A stretch of 64,000 nt of DNA from Cuniculiplasma divulgatum (lineage in GTDB: Archaea > Thermoplasmatota > Thermoplasmata > Thermoplasmatales > Thermoplasmataceae). Where the stretch lies: positions 682,001 through 746,000 of the forward strand of contig CP133595.1 in NCBI GenBank assembly GCA_031200235.1, read 5' to 3'. The position numbers and the translations under genes were made by a program. Positions 17,472 through 26,751 of this stretch are shown piece after piece. Within the stretch, counting starts at the first letter, position 1. Every line of letters starts with the position of its first letter. A model generated the notes under the pieces. It saw only the letters and a list, made by a program, of their open reading frames with translations. It was not told the origin of the DNA and ran no database searches.

Positions 17472-18421
17472 ATCCTGCATCCCTTGAAATCACCATCACC
17501 GTCCTTATCGGGGCAGTAGTGCTTGACTTCGTCTTTGGCGATCCCAGGAAATATCTCAGTCCTGTGACGCTTATCCGCAGGGTCTCAACTTTCTTTGAGA
17601 CGTTTTTCAGAACCTACAGCCACCGTATGGCTGCAGGAGCCTTTTTTGCAATATTCATCTCTGTGCTTTTTGCCATTCCATTCACCGGTTTGCTCATACT
17701 AGTTTCAAGAGTGCTGATTATTCAGGCAATCGTTGGCATTATCCTGTTCAAGGGGCTTTTTTCCATAACCAGCCTGAGCGATAAGGTCAATCCCATAATC
17801 ACATCTCTGGAGAGCGGTGCTGTTGAGGATGCTGCTGTGTATGCATCTCACATAGTGAAAAGAGATCTATCAGGCCAGGATTCCCCCCATATAGCTTCAG
17901 CTGTGATAGAGACAATATCCAACACTCTGCTGAATGAGGTGGTCTCACCCCTGTTTTATTTTTCAGTACTGGGGATCATAGGATCACTGGTGGCAAGGGT
18001 GGTCGATATCCTTGACGGCATGGTTGGGCAGAAAAATCGCAGGAACTTTTATTTCGGGCACTGGCCGGCAGTATTCCATACAATGCTGAACTACATTCCC
18101 GCGCGGGTATCTGCATTTCTCATACTGCTGGGTTCAGAGTTCCTGAACTACAGAGTGAGCAATATGCCCTTCAAGGCCATGAGGCTTGCCACTGACAGCC
18201 CCGGTGAGGGATGGGTCATAGGTGCCATGGCAGCATCGCTCAACCTGAGAATGGAGAGAGTTGGCCATTACGTGATGAATGAAAGTGGGTTTGATCCTTC
18301 CGTCGGTGACATAAGAAGGGCAATGCGCGTATATTATGTGGCATTCTACGTGATGCTGGTCCTGGTAGTCCTGCCAATAATACTGCTGCTCTACTTTGGC
18401 GGATTTTACCCGCTAAACTGA
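17468..18421 (+). CDS. cbiB: Adenosylcobinamide-phosphate synthase (CbiB/CobD)
   Basis: A 317-residue polytopic membrane protein with the CbiB signatures: DFVFGDPRKYLSPVTLI near the N-terminus, SQ-type IVKRDLSGQD in the middle, and the block reading roughly ETISNTLLNEVVSPLFYF. It attaches the aminopropanol arm to cobyric acid, the step after CobQ. The pair CobQ-CbiB is enough for late-stage corrinoid processing; early ring-building genes are not in this window. It ends with a 9-base overlap with the convergent pyrF. Confidence 0.93.
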   Translation: MNPASLEITITVLIGAVVLDFVFGDPRKYLSPVTLIRRVSTFFETFFRTYSHRMAAGAFFAIFISVLFAIPFTGLLILVSRVLIIQAIVGIILFKGLFSITSLSDKVNPIITSLESGAVEDAAVYASHIVKRDLSGQDSPHIASAVIETISNTLLNEVVSPLFYFSVLGIIGSLVARVVDILDGMVGQKNRRNFYFGHWPAVFHTMLNYIPARVSAFLILLGSEFLNYRVSNMPFKAMRLATDSPGEGWVIGAMAASLNLRMERVGHYVMNESGFDPSVGDIRRAMRVYYVAFYVMLVLVVLPIILLLYFGGFYPLN

Positions 18422-19051
18422 GGAATCAATCTCCATGTTGAGATTGCCCACCTGTTTAACAGGATCAGCGGATGTGTATACCGATCTTCCCACAATGACA
18501 AGATCTGCGCCTGCACGTATTGCGTCCCCTGCCTTCCCCCCCTGCGCTCCCACGCCGGGGGTCATTATGATCTTTCCCGGAGCCATCTTTCGGATCCGGG
18601 CTATTTCTGCAGGGTTGTTTCCCGGTGCTATGAAGCCTGCTGCACCGGCACGGACTGACATTTCCACAAGCCTGTCTGTATTCGGGTTTATGAATTCCGC
18701 TGATCCGGGATGGCTCATTGAGACAACAGAAAAAACCTTCATGTCGCCTGCGGATTCAATTACAGCGCGAAGGGAATCGTGCCCCGTGAATGAGTGGGAG
18801 ATAATCCCCCATGCTCCCATTTCAAGCGCTTTCTCCGTTATGAGGGAATTTGTGTTTGGTATGTCCGCAACCTTGAAGTCACATATGACACGTGAATAGC
18901 GAGACACATCCCTGATTATTCTGGATCCTGACAGAAGTATTGCAGGCCAGTTCAGTTTTATTGCAAATACCATGGATCCAATCTTAGCTGCCATCTCAAT
19001 CAGGTCACTCTCCTTCATGAGATCCAGCGCTACAACAAGTTTCGATTCCAA
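18413..19051 (-). CDS. pyrF: Orotidine 5'-phosphate decarboxylase
   Basis: A 212-residue TIM-barrel enzyme. The catalytic block reads VICDFKVADIPNTN (Asp-Lys-x-x-Asp), FAIKLNWP gives the upstream Lys-x-Asn strand, and TPGVGAQGGKAGDAIRAGADLVIVGR closes the phosphate site. It makes UMP from OMP in pyrimidine synthesis. Length is typical of archaeal enzymes. The orotate phosphoribosyltransferase gene pyrE lies 2.8 kb to the right but on the other strand, so the two are not one operon. Confidence 0.95.
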   Translation of the reverse strand: MESKLVVALDLMKESDLIEMAAKIGSMVFAIKLNWPAILLSGSRIIRDVSRYSRVICDFKVADIPNTNSLITEKALEMGAWGIISHSFTGHDSLRAVIESAGDMKVFSVVSMSHPGSAEFINPNTDRLVEMSVRAGAAGFIAPGNNPAEIARIRKMAPGKIIMTPGVGAQGGKAGDAIRAGADLVIVGRSVYTSADPVKQVGNLNMEIDSSV

Positions 19052-19114
19052 TTATACCCTGAGAAGATGGACAGTGGGTTAAAAATCATTTCCATGGGGG
19101 TGCCGTTTCCGGCA

Positions 19115-20257
19115 TCACACCATGTCTATTCCTGAATCCTCGCTGATGTCCCCAAGAAGCTTCCTTATGTTCCTTGCCTCATTGGACCCGGATATCATGT
19201 ATGGAGATTTAACCCCTGTAAGCAGGACAAGCACACGGATTCTGTCTCCCATTTCCGGATCAACATTGGCGCCCCATATGATCCTGGCATCCCTGTTTAT
19301 GCGTTTCTGTATCTCGGCCATTGCATTCTCTGCTTCGCTCACTGTCATGCTTGGGCCCCCTATGACCCTTATGAGGCAGTTCTTTGCGTCGGATATGTCG
19401 GCCTCCACAAGTGGCGATGTGATGGCGTCATTGACTGCCGACATTACCCTGTTGGACCCGCCTGCAGCCTCGCCAATTCCAATCATTGCTACGCCGCCGT
19501 CCTTCATTATTGTCCTTATGTCAGCGTAGTCCAGGTTTATGAGCCCTGTCTTTGTAATGAGTTCCGTGATGCCTTTCATAGCCTCGGAGAGCACTGAATC
19601 TGCGTACTCAAAGGCCTCTGTTATTGGCTTCTTTGGGACCTCCTTCAGAAGCTTGTCGTTAGGAATGGCAATGACTGTGTCTGAATACTGCGATATCTTC
19701 TCAAGCCCCGCAGCCGCATTCTCCATTCTTATTCTTCCCTCGGCCGTGAAGGGCAATGTGACTATTGAGATCACCAGTGAACCAGCATCCTTTGCACTCT
19801 TGGCCACAATAGGAGCTGAACCTGTGCCTGTTCCGCCTCCAAGACCGCAGGTGACAAAGGCTATGTCAGTCCTCTGAACCAGTTTCTGGATTGCGGGAAG
19901 GTCTTCCATTGCAGCTTCCTCACCTATCTGCGGTATTGCGCCGGTCCCCAGCCCCCTTGTCCTCTTCTTGCCGATGAGCATCTTGTATCTTGTCCTTATG
20001 GTGGAAAGGTGGCTTGCATCTGTGTTGAGGGCCACAAGATCCGCACCGGCAATGCCTTCTCCGGCCAGCCGGTTTATGGTGTTGGAGCCTCCGCCGCCGC
20101 AGCCTATTATCTTTATTCTTACCCTGAGCCTGTTGGCTATCTCAGCGATTTCCCTGTCTTCGGGTGATAAAAATTCTTCATCCTGGGACTGCACATGCTT
20201 TTCCGCCTCCACATTATCCATGGCGGACTTGAACAAAAGATCAACTATGTCGCCCAT
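19115..20257 (-). CDS. ftsZ: Cell division protein FtsZ
   Basis: A 380-residue tubulin-like GTPase. It has IIGCGGGGSNTINRL, the tubulin signature CGLGGGTGTGSAP, the NTDASHL block and the synergy loop NLDYADIRTIMKDGG. It polymerises into the division ring. A short acidic N-terminal extension of about 50 residues precedes the GTPase domain. ATG at 20257 is preferred: a TATA-like AATATATAAT at 20281-20290 lies about 28 bases upstream, inside the longer frame that begins at 20305. The C-terminus is short, with no obvious linker. Confidence 0.95.
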   Translation of the reverse strand: MGDIVDLLFKSAMDNVEAEKHVQSQDEEFLSPEDREIAEIANRLRVRIKIIGCGGGGSNTINRLAGEGIAGADLVALNTDASHLSTIRTRYKMLIGKKRTRGLGTGAIPQIGEEAAMEDLPAIQKLVQRTDIAFVTCGLGGGTGTGSAPIVAKSAKDAGSLVISIVTLPFTAEGRIRMENAAAGLEKISQYSDTVIAIPNDKLLKEVPKKPITEAFEYADSVLSEAMKGITELITKTGLINLDYADIRTIMKDGGVAMIGIGEAAGGSNRVMSAVNDAITSPLVEADISDAKNCLIRVIGGPSMTVSEAENAMAEIQKRINRDARIIWGANVDPEMGDRIRVLVLLTGVKSPYMISGSNEARNIRKLLGDISEDSGIDMV

Positions 20258-20342
20258 ATGTCTGATAAGATAATAAAATGAATATATAATTTTTGTGCAT
20301 AGCAAACCTACAAAAGCCTTGACTTATGTGATCCAGCGTCTG

Positions 20343-21767
20343 TCATCTTCTGTCTGACAGCTTCCGCTTCAATCTGGAACGCATCACCAGTGGAACAGGG
20401 ATAAGCGAGAATACTGCAGCAATTATGAAAGCTATCTGTGTTGCGTGGATGAATGCCCCCGTGAAATTTTCAACCGCAGGCGTTGTTATCCCAAGAAATA
20501 TTGAATCAACAATGGATCCCGGCACGTAGGCTGAGATCACCATAAAAACAATTGTAAGGCCAAGGACAGACCCAAGATTGAGCATAAGGGTTCTCACGCC
20601 TGCAGTCTCTCCCCTCTTCCCGGGAGGAACGGACAGCATGGTCACAGTGCTGTTGGGCGTGTAGAAAAGCCCGCTGCCAGCCCCAGCCACTGCCATTGCC
20701 ATGCCAAGAAGGGCATAATCTGATGCCCTGAAGGCAACGGCCGCAAGTAACAGGGCACCAAGGCCAGAGAGCATGAGGCCAAGTGATTCCATGCCGGACG
20801 GGGACAGTTTTCCCTTGATGTAACCTGAAAGAAAGCTGAAAATACCCATGGCACCGGCAAAGGGTATTACCAGTACCCCTGCGGTGAGTGGATCCTTTTC
20901 AAGGGGGCCCTGCAGGAACAGTATGAGTAAGAAGAGCACCGAAAATCTTGCGATTGAGCCTCCCACCAGTGCGATTATGGAGTCCCTGAACGCATTGATC
21001 CTGAATAGGGTTGGATCAATTATGGGGCGCCGGGATAAACTTTCCTGATATAAGAACAGCGAGAGAAACAGTACCAGTGCAACAAGCAGGCTTATGAATA
21101 TCCAGGATCTTAATGATATTCCCGGCAGGACTGTCATAAGAACAATTGCTACAACAATCGTGAGGGACAGGAGCACTGCCCCACGAAGGTCAATGTGGGC
21201 AGAAATCTTTCTGGGTATTTCCCTTATTGTTACGGTTGATGCTATAAAGCCATATATGGCAATGGGCATGTTGAATACGAATATATATCGCCAGTTGAAT
21301 TCCGTGAGCAGCCCGCCAACGAGGGGGCCAATGGATGTCCCCAGCGCTACAATTGCGGCGTTTATGCCCATGGCTTCACCAAGCTCAGCCGCATCGAAAC
21401 TGTCTGTGAGTATTGCGAGGCTGTTTGAGAAGAGAAGTGCACCACCTATTCCCTGGACAACACGCCCTGCCAGAAGCACGTCTCCCCCTGTGGCTATGGA
21501 GGATATCAGTGAACCAATGAAAAACACAATGTAACCGGAGGAGTAGAGGCGTTTTCTTCCTATTATGTCAGAGTACTTTCCAAGGACAGGAGTCAGGACG
21601 GTCAATGCAAGTGAATAGACAACGATGATCCATATTGCCATGAAGAAGCTTACGTGGAGGCTCCGGATAATGGCGGGTATTGCTATGAGAAGTGATGAGG
21701 AATTTATGACTGAAAGGAATGAACCTGTTCCAGTAACTGCAAGAATCCTTTTCCCGTAACTGTTCAA
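20343..21767 (-). CDS. MFS multidrug-efflux-type transporter (DHA2-like, 14 TM)
   Basis: A 474-residue protein with about 14 hydrophobic segments. It has the MFS motif A in GKYSDIIGRKRLY, motif C-like GTSIGPLVGGLLTEFNWRYIF, and RVVQGIGGALLFSNSLAILTD, all typical of the DHA2 proton-driven drug-efflux family. The start is a TTG at 21767, about 25 bases from an AT-rich box at 21788-21799 that probably also serves the divergent pyrE gene. The substrate cannot be told from sequence. Confidence 0.85.
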   Translation of the reverse strand: MNSYGKRILAVTGTGSFLSVINSSSLLIAIPAIIRSLHVSFFMAIWIIVVYSLALTVLTPVLGKYSDIIGRKRLYSSGYIVFFIGSLISSIATGGDVLLAGRVVQGIGGALLFSNSLAILTDSFDAAELGEAMGINAAIVALGTSIGPLVGGLLTEFNWRYIFVFNMPIAIYGFIASTVTIREIPRKISAHIDLRGAVLLSLTIVVAIVLMTVLPGISLRSWIFISLLVALVLFLSLFLYQESLSRRPIIDPTLFRINAFRDSIIALVGGSIARFSVLFLLILFLQGPLEKDPLTAGVLVIPFAGAMGIFSFLSGYIKGKLSPSGMESLGLMLSGLGALLLAAVAFRASDYALLGMAMAVAGAGSGLFYTPNSTVTMLSVPPGKRGETAGVRTLMLNLGSVLGLTIVFMVISAYVPGSIVDSIFLGITTPAVENFTGAFIHATQIAFIIAAVFSLIPVPLVMRSRLKRKLSDRR

Positions 21768-21787
21768 TGGAATTGACCTGCCGTGGG

Positions 21788-21799
21788 GTATTTAATTAA
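21788..21799. promoter_or_regulatory. Shared TATA-like box between divergent pyrE and the MFS gene
   Basis: GTATTTAATTAA reads as a TATA-like element on both strands. Transcript starts about 25 bases away on either side would fall at the TTG at 21767 and the ATG at 21822. Possibly one symmetrical box serves both directions. Confidence 0.45.
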
Positions 21800-21821
21800 G
21801 GCTTTAAATTATTACCCCTGG

Positions 21822-22343
21822 ATGGAAAGCAGGAAAGAGTTTCTGAGAAATAGGCTTCTGGAGCTTGGCGCGGTAAAGTTTGGTGAATTTGTGCTCACTT
21901 CCGGCAAGAAGTCTGATTATTATGTGGACATCAAGGATGCAGCCACAGATCCCCAGGTCGTGGAGGCAATCGGTGAAATTTTCAGCCAGATGGTAGCTGC
22001 AAAGGTGATCGCTGGAATGGAGCTTGGTGCTGTTCCGCTGCTCGTGTCCACATCCCTGTCAGGAAAAATTCGCTATGTGATCATAAGAAAGGAAAGAAAG
22101 CACGGCACAGGCAAGCTGAATATAGGAGAGATAGTGCCTGATGAGAGAGTGGATATAATTGAGGATGTGGTTACAACCGGAAACTCAGTCCTTAAGGCAG
22201 TGAACTTCATAAGGGAATCTGGCGGGATCGCCACGAGGGCATACTGCGTTGTGGACCGTGAAGAAGGCGGAAAGGAACTCCTGTCAGAAAACGGCGTTGA
22301 ACTTCATCCCATCTTCAGGATATCGGAACTCAGGAACAGATGA
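21822..22343 (+). CDS. pyrE: Orotate phosphoribosyltransferase
   Basis: A 173-residue type I phosphoribosyltransferase. The PRPP-binding motif reads VDIIEDVVTTGNSVLKAV and the flexible loop IIRKERKHGTG. The N-terminus FGEFVLTSGKKSDYYVDIK is typical of PyrE. It converts orotate and PRPP to OMP, which PyrF decarboxylates. ATG at 21822 (MESRKEFLRNRL) fits the promoter spacing better than the frame start at 21783. Confidence 0.95.
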   Translation: MESRKEFLRNRLLELGAVKFGEFVLTSGKKSDYYVDIKDAATDPQVVEAIGEIFSQMVAAKVIAGMELGAVPLLVSTSLSGKIRYVIIRKERKHGTGKLNIGEIVPDERVDIIEDVVTTGNSVLKAVNFIRESGGIATRAYCVVDREEGGKELLSENGVELHPIFRISELRNR

Positions 22344-22411
22344 ATTGCGGTAAGCTTCCATAAGCCGAGATAACTGATATATCCAGCCTGCACACAGCAT
22401 AGCTACTGCCA

Positions 22412-23062
22412 TCAGGACAGGATATCATCTATTCGGCCAATTTCAACAGGTGTGGTATCCTTGCCAACCAGAACGCCTTTGCTGTTTGCAAGTATTGATG
22501 AGCCCACATACATGTTCCCGAAATTTGCCGTTCCGGATTTGACCGGGACCTTGAAAAGATCGGAAAGAAACTTCATTTCCTCCTCATCAGCGTCCGGAGT
22601 TACAAGCATTCCCTTGGCGCTGAGGACCGATGCGGATCCCACCGTTTTTATCCCCCCAATGGTTCCCTTCACGACCTCAACGTCAAGCGTATCGGCTATT
22701 TTCTTTATTGAGGATGCCGTGTATCCCCTGTGCACCATTGCCGCATGATCGTTTGCGACTATGTCATTCCCCACAGCATTTATGCGGTCCTTAAGATAAA
22801 GAATGTTCCTGCCCGATGCCAGATCGAGATCCAGCTTCTCGCTGTTTACAGGAAGTATGATGCCCCTTGAATTGAGAACCATAAGGCTTCCTATGAGATT
22901 GGAATTGTCTATGAGTATCTTCTCAGTTTGAACCTGAAGCCCTTCCTCAATATCTCTGAGAGAATCATCTTCGATTGGCACAGGCACGAATGCCACGTCT
23001 TCCCAGACGCGGGCATATACGCCTATAAAATTACTTCTAAGAATAGATGTTTTTCTAATCAT
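22412..23062 (-). CDS. Translation initiation factor 6 (aIF6)
   Basis: A 216-residue protein with the fivefold pseudo-symmetric IF6 repeat pattern. Examples are NFIGVYARVWEDVAFVP at the start, LMVLNSRGIILPVN and later GTIGGIKTVGSASVLSAKGMLV, and SSILANSKGVLVGKDTTPVEIGRI at the end. aIF6 binds the large ribosomal subunit and keeps subunits apart. It is the last gene of an S19e-PDCD5-L39e-L31e-aIF6 operon, a gene order common in archaea, with a 4-base gap to L31e. Confidence 0.95.
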   Translation of the reverse strand: MIRKTSILRSNFIGVYARVWEDVAFVPVPIEDDSLRDIEEGLQVQTEKILIDNSNLIGSLMVLNSRGIILPVNSEKLDLDLASGRNILYLKDRINAVGNDIVANDHAAMVHRGYTASSIKKIADTLDVEVVKGTIGGIKTVGSASVLSAKGMLVTPDADEEEMKFLSDLFKVPVKSGTANFGNMYVGSSILANSKGVLVGKDTTPVEIGRIDDILS

Positions 23063-23066
23063 TTAA

Positions 23067-23336
23067 TCAGGGCAACAATACTTCAGCCGTTCCATCCTGG
23101 AGCTTAATAACCTTTACAGTGATCTTTGACTGAACATTTTCCCTGCCCCTTTTCCATATATCTTCGTTCACTCTGGAATCTATCCATATCTTTGTTTCCT
23201 CAATTCTCGTGTTCTTTGAGACATACGCCCTTATCATGGATATGGCCGTATCCGCTCTTCTGGACCTTGAGGAATCTCTGGTTCCCCTGAGTGGTATATT
23301 CATTATGGTTTCACTGGAATATTCATTTTCTACCAT
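23067..23336 (-). CDS. rpl31e: Ribosomal protein L31e
   Basis: An 89-residue protein of the archaeal/eukaryotic L31e family, with NIPLRGTRDSSRSRRADTAI, then MIRAYVSKNTRIEETKIWID, then an RGRENVQSKI-like segment near the C-terminus. A component of the large subunit near the peptide exit tunnel. It lies 8 bases after L39e and 4 bases before aIF6 in the same operon. Confidence 0.95.
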   Translation of the reverse strand: MVENEYSSETIMNIPLRGTRDSSRSRRADTAISMIRAYVSKNTRIEETKIWIDSRVNEDIWKRGRENVQSKITVKVIKLQDGTAEVLLP

Positions 23337-23344
23337 TGTTTCAC

Positions 23345-23500
23345 CTACAGTTTAAGATTGCCCCTTCTCCAGTTCCTTCTTCTTGGGTTCGTGGTTACTC
23401 TCCTGTCGGTTTTCATCATTACCCAGCCTGGAACTCGCCTGTTTTCCTTTACTTTCTTCATCAGCCTGATCTTTCTTCCAAGTTCCTTGTTTCTGCTCAA
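23345..23500 (-). CDS. rpl39e: Ribosomal protein L39e (TTG start)
   Basis: A 51-residue protein too short for most automatic calls. From the TTG at 23500 it reads [20 protein letters not shown], then [15 protein letters not shown], ending [14 protein letters not shown] with TAG at 23345-23347. This is the L39e pattern throughout, including the NWRR terminus. A GAGGAGAT ribosome binding site lies just before the TTG. It starts 2 bases after the PDCD5 gene and ends 8 bases before L31e, as expected for the L39e-L31e pair of archaea. L39e lines the peptide exit tunnel. Confidence 0.93.
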   Translation of the reverse strand: MSRNKELGRKIRLMKKVKENRRVPGWVMMKTDRRVTTNPRRRNWRRGNLKL

Positions 23501-23502
23501 TG

Positions 23503-23844
23503 TTATCTCCTCTCTATTCTTGTTTCCCTTTTCTTCTCTGTGAGTTTTGCCAGTATGTCCCTTATGTCACTGTCGGTCAGCAGGCGGTTAATCCTGCCCA
23601 TTGATGCAAGTTGCACCAGCTGGTTCTCGACGTTCTCAGCAAGGTCTGGTCTCACGAGCCTCACATTCGCCAGCCTCTCTCTCGCGTCCGGAGCAAGTAT
23701 CTGTCTGAGAATCTGCTGCTTTCTGGCCTTCTCGGCCTCCTGCATTCTCCTCTGTTCTTCAATTTCCTGCTGTTCCTGCGAATTTCTCTGCATTTCCAGC
23801 AGTTTTCTTCTTCTCAGTTCCTCAAGCTCATCGTCGCTGTCCAT
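23503..23844 (-). CDS. PDCD5-family DNA-binding protein
   Basis: A 113-residue protein. A charged N-terminal helix ([20 protein letters not shown]) precedes the three-helix core with [32 protein letters not shown] and [13 protein letters not shown]. This is the archaeal homologue of eukaryotic programmed cell death protein 5, a nucleic-acid-binding protein of poorly defined role, almost always located between S19e and L39e in archaea, as here. Confidence 0.93.
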   Translation of the reverse strand: MDSDDELEELRRRKLLEMQRNSQEQQEIEEQRRMQEAEKARKQQILRQILAPDARERLANVRLVRPDLAENVENQLVQLASMGRINRLLTDSDIRDILAKLTEKKRETRIERR

Positions 23845-23854
23845 TCCCCATCAC

Positions 23855-24307
23855 TTAAAGATATTTCTCGAGAGATGGATTTGACTGCGCCAGGCTCTTC
23901 ATAACCTCCTTTGATGCCTTATCAAGGACGGACGAGCCCTGCGGAGAAACCATTCTCCCCTTTCTGTCCTTCTTGACGTAACCCAGTGATTCCAGCTGAA
24001 GAAGCATTTTGCGGACTATGAAGCGGCTCCCCTTGGCAGGATGGTAACTGATTGAACCTCTGTCAACCCTTCCTCCGTACTCCTCACTTAGTTTGGATAT
24101 GCCTATGGGCCCGTTGAGATAAACCTTCCTGAGGGTGGAAGCCAGCCTCTTGTAATACCAGTCCGGGTCTTCCCATGATTTCTCCCTGTGTATTCCTGCC
24201 TTGAGATATGAAGCCCATTCAGGTACTTCCACTCTCTTGTCTCCCTTGAACGTTTCTGCCAGATTTTTCAGCAGCATATCTGGCGGCACTTTCTTAACAT
24301 CTACCAT
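23855..24307 (-). CDS. rps19e: Ribosomal protein S19e
   Basis: A 150-residue winged-helix ribosomal protein. Signatures include PEWASYLKAGIHREKSWEDP, DWYYKRLASTLRKVYLNGPI and YGGRVDRGSISYHPAKGS. It is the first gene of the translation operon that ends with aIF6. A TATA-like box (TTTTTAAA on the minus strand, about 24331-24338) lies about 27 bases before the ATG, giving a leaderless mRNA. It starts divergently from the ABC exporter genes on its right. Confidence 0.95.
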   Translation of the reverse strand: MVDVKKVPPDMLLKNLAETFKGDKRVEVPEWASYLKAGIHREKSWEDPDWYYKRLASTLRKVYLNGPIGISKLSEEYGGRVDRGSISYHPAKGSRFIVRKMLLQLESLGYVKKDRKGRMVSPQGSSVLDKASKEVMKSLAQSNPSLEKYL

Positions 24308-24521
24308 TTAACATCACGAATAAAGGTGCATTTAAAAACTGCTTATAATTCTTTCCTGTTGATGTTTTTGATAACCTCATGGCCGCGGCCACCCATAGGT
24401 TTTGGTTTCATGGTGTAAAACTGACCTGCATGTGCAACGAACCGGAAGTCCTGTTTGCCACGTCCTGAAGGCACCCCTCCATGATTTCCCATTCGTTATA
24501 TATCACCGAACTATGTTAGTC

Positions 24522-25274
24522 ATGATTATGAACATAGAAGAGAATCAGGGTTTTCAGTTCAGTTCCTATTGCATTTCGGCCGATAGCGTGTGGAAGAGCT
24601 ATGGCCAGCAGGATGCCCTCAAGGGACTGACCCTTCATATCCCCTGTGGCGAGAGGGTTGCACTCATTGGCCCAAATGGCGCCGGGAAATCAACAACACT
24701 TAAGCTTCTTGCTGGAATGCTGAAACCGGATGCTGGTTCCTTATCAATAAAGGGTTTTCCTCCAAACAGCTATGATGCAAAGAGATTGATGGGTTATCTT
24801 CCCGAGGATGCAAGCCCTTACCTGACCCTTTCTGTCAGGGAGAACCTGGAATATATTGGTGCCATAAGAAACACCCCTGACCTTGCGAATCGAATAGAGT
24901 CGCTCATCGATCTGCTGGAACTCAGGGAATATGAAAAGGCCAGGACCTCAAGGCTGTCAAGAGGAAACCGCCAGAAACTGGCCCTGGCACTGTCCATCAT
25001 ACATCATCCTGAAATTGTCCTCATGGATGAACCCCTCAATTATCTTGATATTCCAACGCAGGAGAAAGTTATCAGTTTCCTTACCGGCATGAAAGCAACA
25101 TTTCTCGTGTCCACACACATAATGTCAATAGCAGAGAGGTTGACAGACAGGTGCCTCATCATATCCCATGGAAACAGAATTTGGGAGGGCAGCATGTCCG
25201 AACTCAGAGCTGAAGCAGCCAAGGATACGCCCATTGAATCCATTGTTGCGCGGTTGATGTCAGATGTTCACTAG
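24522..25274 (+). CDS. ABC transporter ATP-binding protein
   Basis: About 250 residues: Walker [15 protein letters not shown]-loop [14 protein letters not shown], signature [13 protein letters not shown] (SRGNR in place of SGGQ), Walker [14 protein letters not shown], and the switch His in LVSTHIM. This is the DrrA/CcmA-like class of export ATPases. A TATA-like GTTATATATC at 24495-24504 points to a start at ATG 24522 or 24528. The open frame back to 24402 would contain this promoter and is rejected. Its end overlaps the permease gene by 11 bases. The substrate is unknown. Confidence 0.9.
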   Translation: MIMNIEENQGFQFSSYCISADSVWKSYGQQDALKGLTLHIPCGERVALIGPNGAGKSTTLKLLAGMLKPDAGSLSIKGFPPNSYDAKRLMGYLPEDASPYLTLSVRENLEYIGAIRNTPDLANRIESLIDLLELREYEKARTSRLSRGNRQKLALALSIIHHPEIVLMDEPLNYLDIPTQEKVISFLTGMKATFLVSTHIMSIAERLTDRCLIISHGNRIWEGSMSELRAEAAKDTPIESIVARLMSDVH

Positions 25275-26697
25275 GGTAATGAAGCTCATCCTGAGGACAA
25301 GGTTTTCTGCTTCTTATTTCGCCGTCATAGCGTTTGTGCTCCTGTACTCCCTGATTTCACTGTCAGGAAATGATGCTGGCAGTGGATACCTGTATGGCGA
25401 CCTTTATTTCACCCTTATAATAGGTGTTTTCTCCACAATATCCATAATTTTTGGCGGAATTTCAGTCACAAAGTCTGACCAGGAATTCCTGCTGGTATCA
25501 GCTATCCGGAGAAGGGACCTGGTTCCTGCCCTGTTTACAGCACAGTTCCTTGCGTCGGGCCTCATACTTCTGGCAGCTTCGCTCATAACAATCCTTGGGA
25601 TTTACAGATATTCCGCCCTCGTGGGAGTTGCCATTCTTGATGTAATCCTGCTTGCCCTGTTCTCGGTTTCTGTTGGCATTGTCCTGACTGACAGGTCACT
25701 TTTCCTGAGAATCCCACTTGCAGCTGTGTCCCTGCTCTGGATACTTTCCAGCTATCTTGGCTTCAAATATGGCGCAATCTCTTTCCTGAAGTACGATCCT
25801 GTTCTGTCCCTTATTACAATTCTTCCCGTGACCATTGCCAGCATGTTCTTTGCGGTGAGAATCCTTTCAGGGGAGAATCTACCATACCGTGTTTCCGGAA
25901 TACGGAAACAGTCTATTAATTTCAGGAAAACTTCCAGGTATGAGGGTCTCTCTCCAAACATGGCAATCCTGAAGCTGGGAATAACTCAGATAAGCCTTGC
26001 CACCAGGGCAAGCTCAATGGGAAACATAAAGTCCACTGCTAGGAGAATACAGTTTTCCGTTGTTTTCATCATATTCATCGCCATTGCAGTGGGTTATTCC
26101 ATTTATATGCTGCATTACGCTGTACCTTCGGAGTATATTTCTTTTCCGGGAATCTCCGGAGTCAACCTTGTTACAATGTTTCTTATCATATACCTCGGGT
26201 CGACACCGCAGATGATCATGAGTTCAGGTGCCATGGCATATGAAAGGGCCTGGCTATCCTTCATGTCCATGGAACCGGGATCCTACGTCAACATGCTCAT
26301 TATATCTAAAATGATCCAGGCTGCCATTGCCGGCATTCCAATAGCCATTGCAGGCTTTGCGCTGTATCTTCTTGGGGTGCAGGGCACCCTCATGGTCATT
26401 CCTGTTTTCGAGATTGCAAGCCCATTCATGGTGGGAGTGTACCTTTTCATGGCTTTCTCTGTCAGGCCTTACCAGATGAAGGATGAAAATTACATACCGG
26501 CAAGGTTCAGCGCCAACCAGTTTCTGATGATCCTGCCAGTAATAGGATTCTACATAATTGCCTTCTCCATAATTTTTATACCCATTTCACTTATTTATCT
26601 AAGTGCCCTCATGGCAGTGATTCTTGCGCTCATACTCACAAGGAAAAACTACTGGACAAGGCGTGTAAACAAAATGGTTGAACGTGGATTTATTTAG
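25264..26697 (+). CDS. ABC transporter permease
   Basis: A 477-residue integral membrane protein with about twelve hydrophobic segments, starting with [19 protein letters not shown] large cytoplasmic loop at about residues 200-250 ([20 protein letters not shown]) separates two membrane halves. It overlaps the ATPase gene by 11 bases and forms the membrane part of the same exporter. Sequence alone does not show the substrate. Confidence 0.82.
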   Translation: MFTRVMKLILRTRFSASYFAVIAFVLLYSLISLSGNDAGSGYLYGDLYFTLIIGVFSTISIIFGGISVTKSDQEFLLVSAIRRRDLVPALFTAQFLASGLILLAASLITILGIYRYSALVGVAILDVILLALFSVSVGIVLTDRSLFLRIPLAAVSLLWILSSYLGFKYGAISFLKYDPVLSLITILPVTIASMFFAVRILSGENLPYRVSGIRKQSINFRKTSRYEGLSPNMAILKLGITQISLATRASSMGNIKSTARRIQFSVVFIIFIAIAVGYSIYMLHYAVPSEYISFPGISGVNLVTMFLIIYLGSTPQMIMSSGAMAYERAWLSFMSMEPGSYVNMLIISKMIQAAIAGIPIAIAGFALYLLGVQGTLMVIPVFEIASPFMVGVYLFMAFSVRPYQMKDENYIPARFSANQFLMILPVIGFYIIAFSIIFIPISLIYLSALMAVILALILTRKNYWTRRVNKMVERGFI

Positions 26698-26751
26698 TTT
26701 CTTTGCAGATGATTATGGGGGGCGACGCTTAAAGCGGGCCACAACATCACA

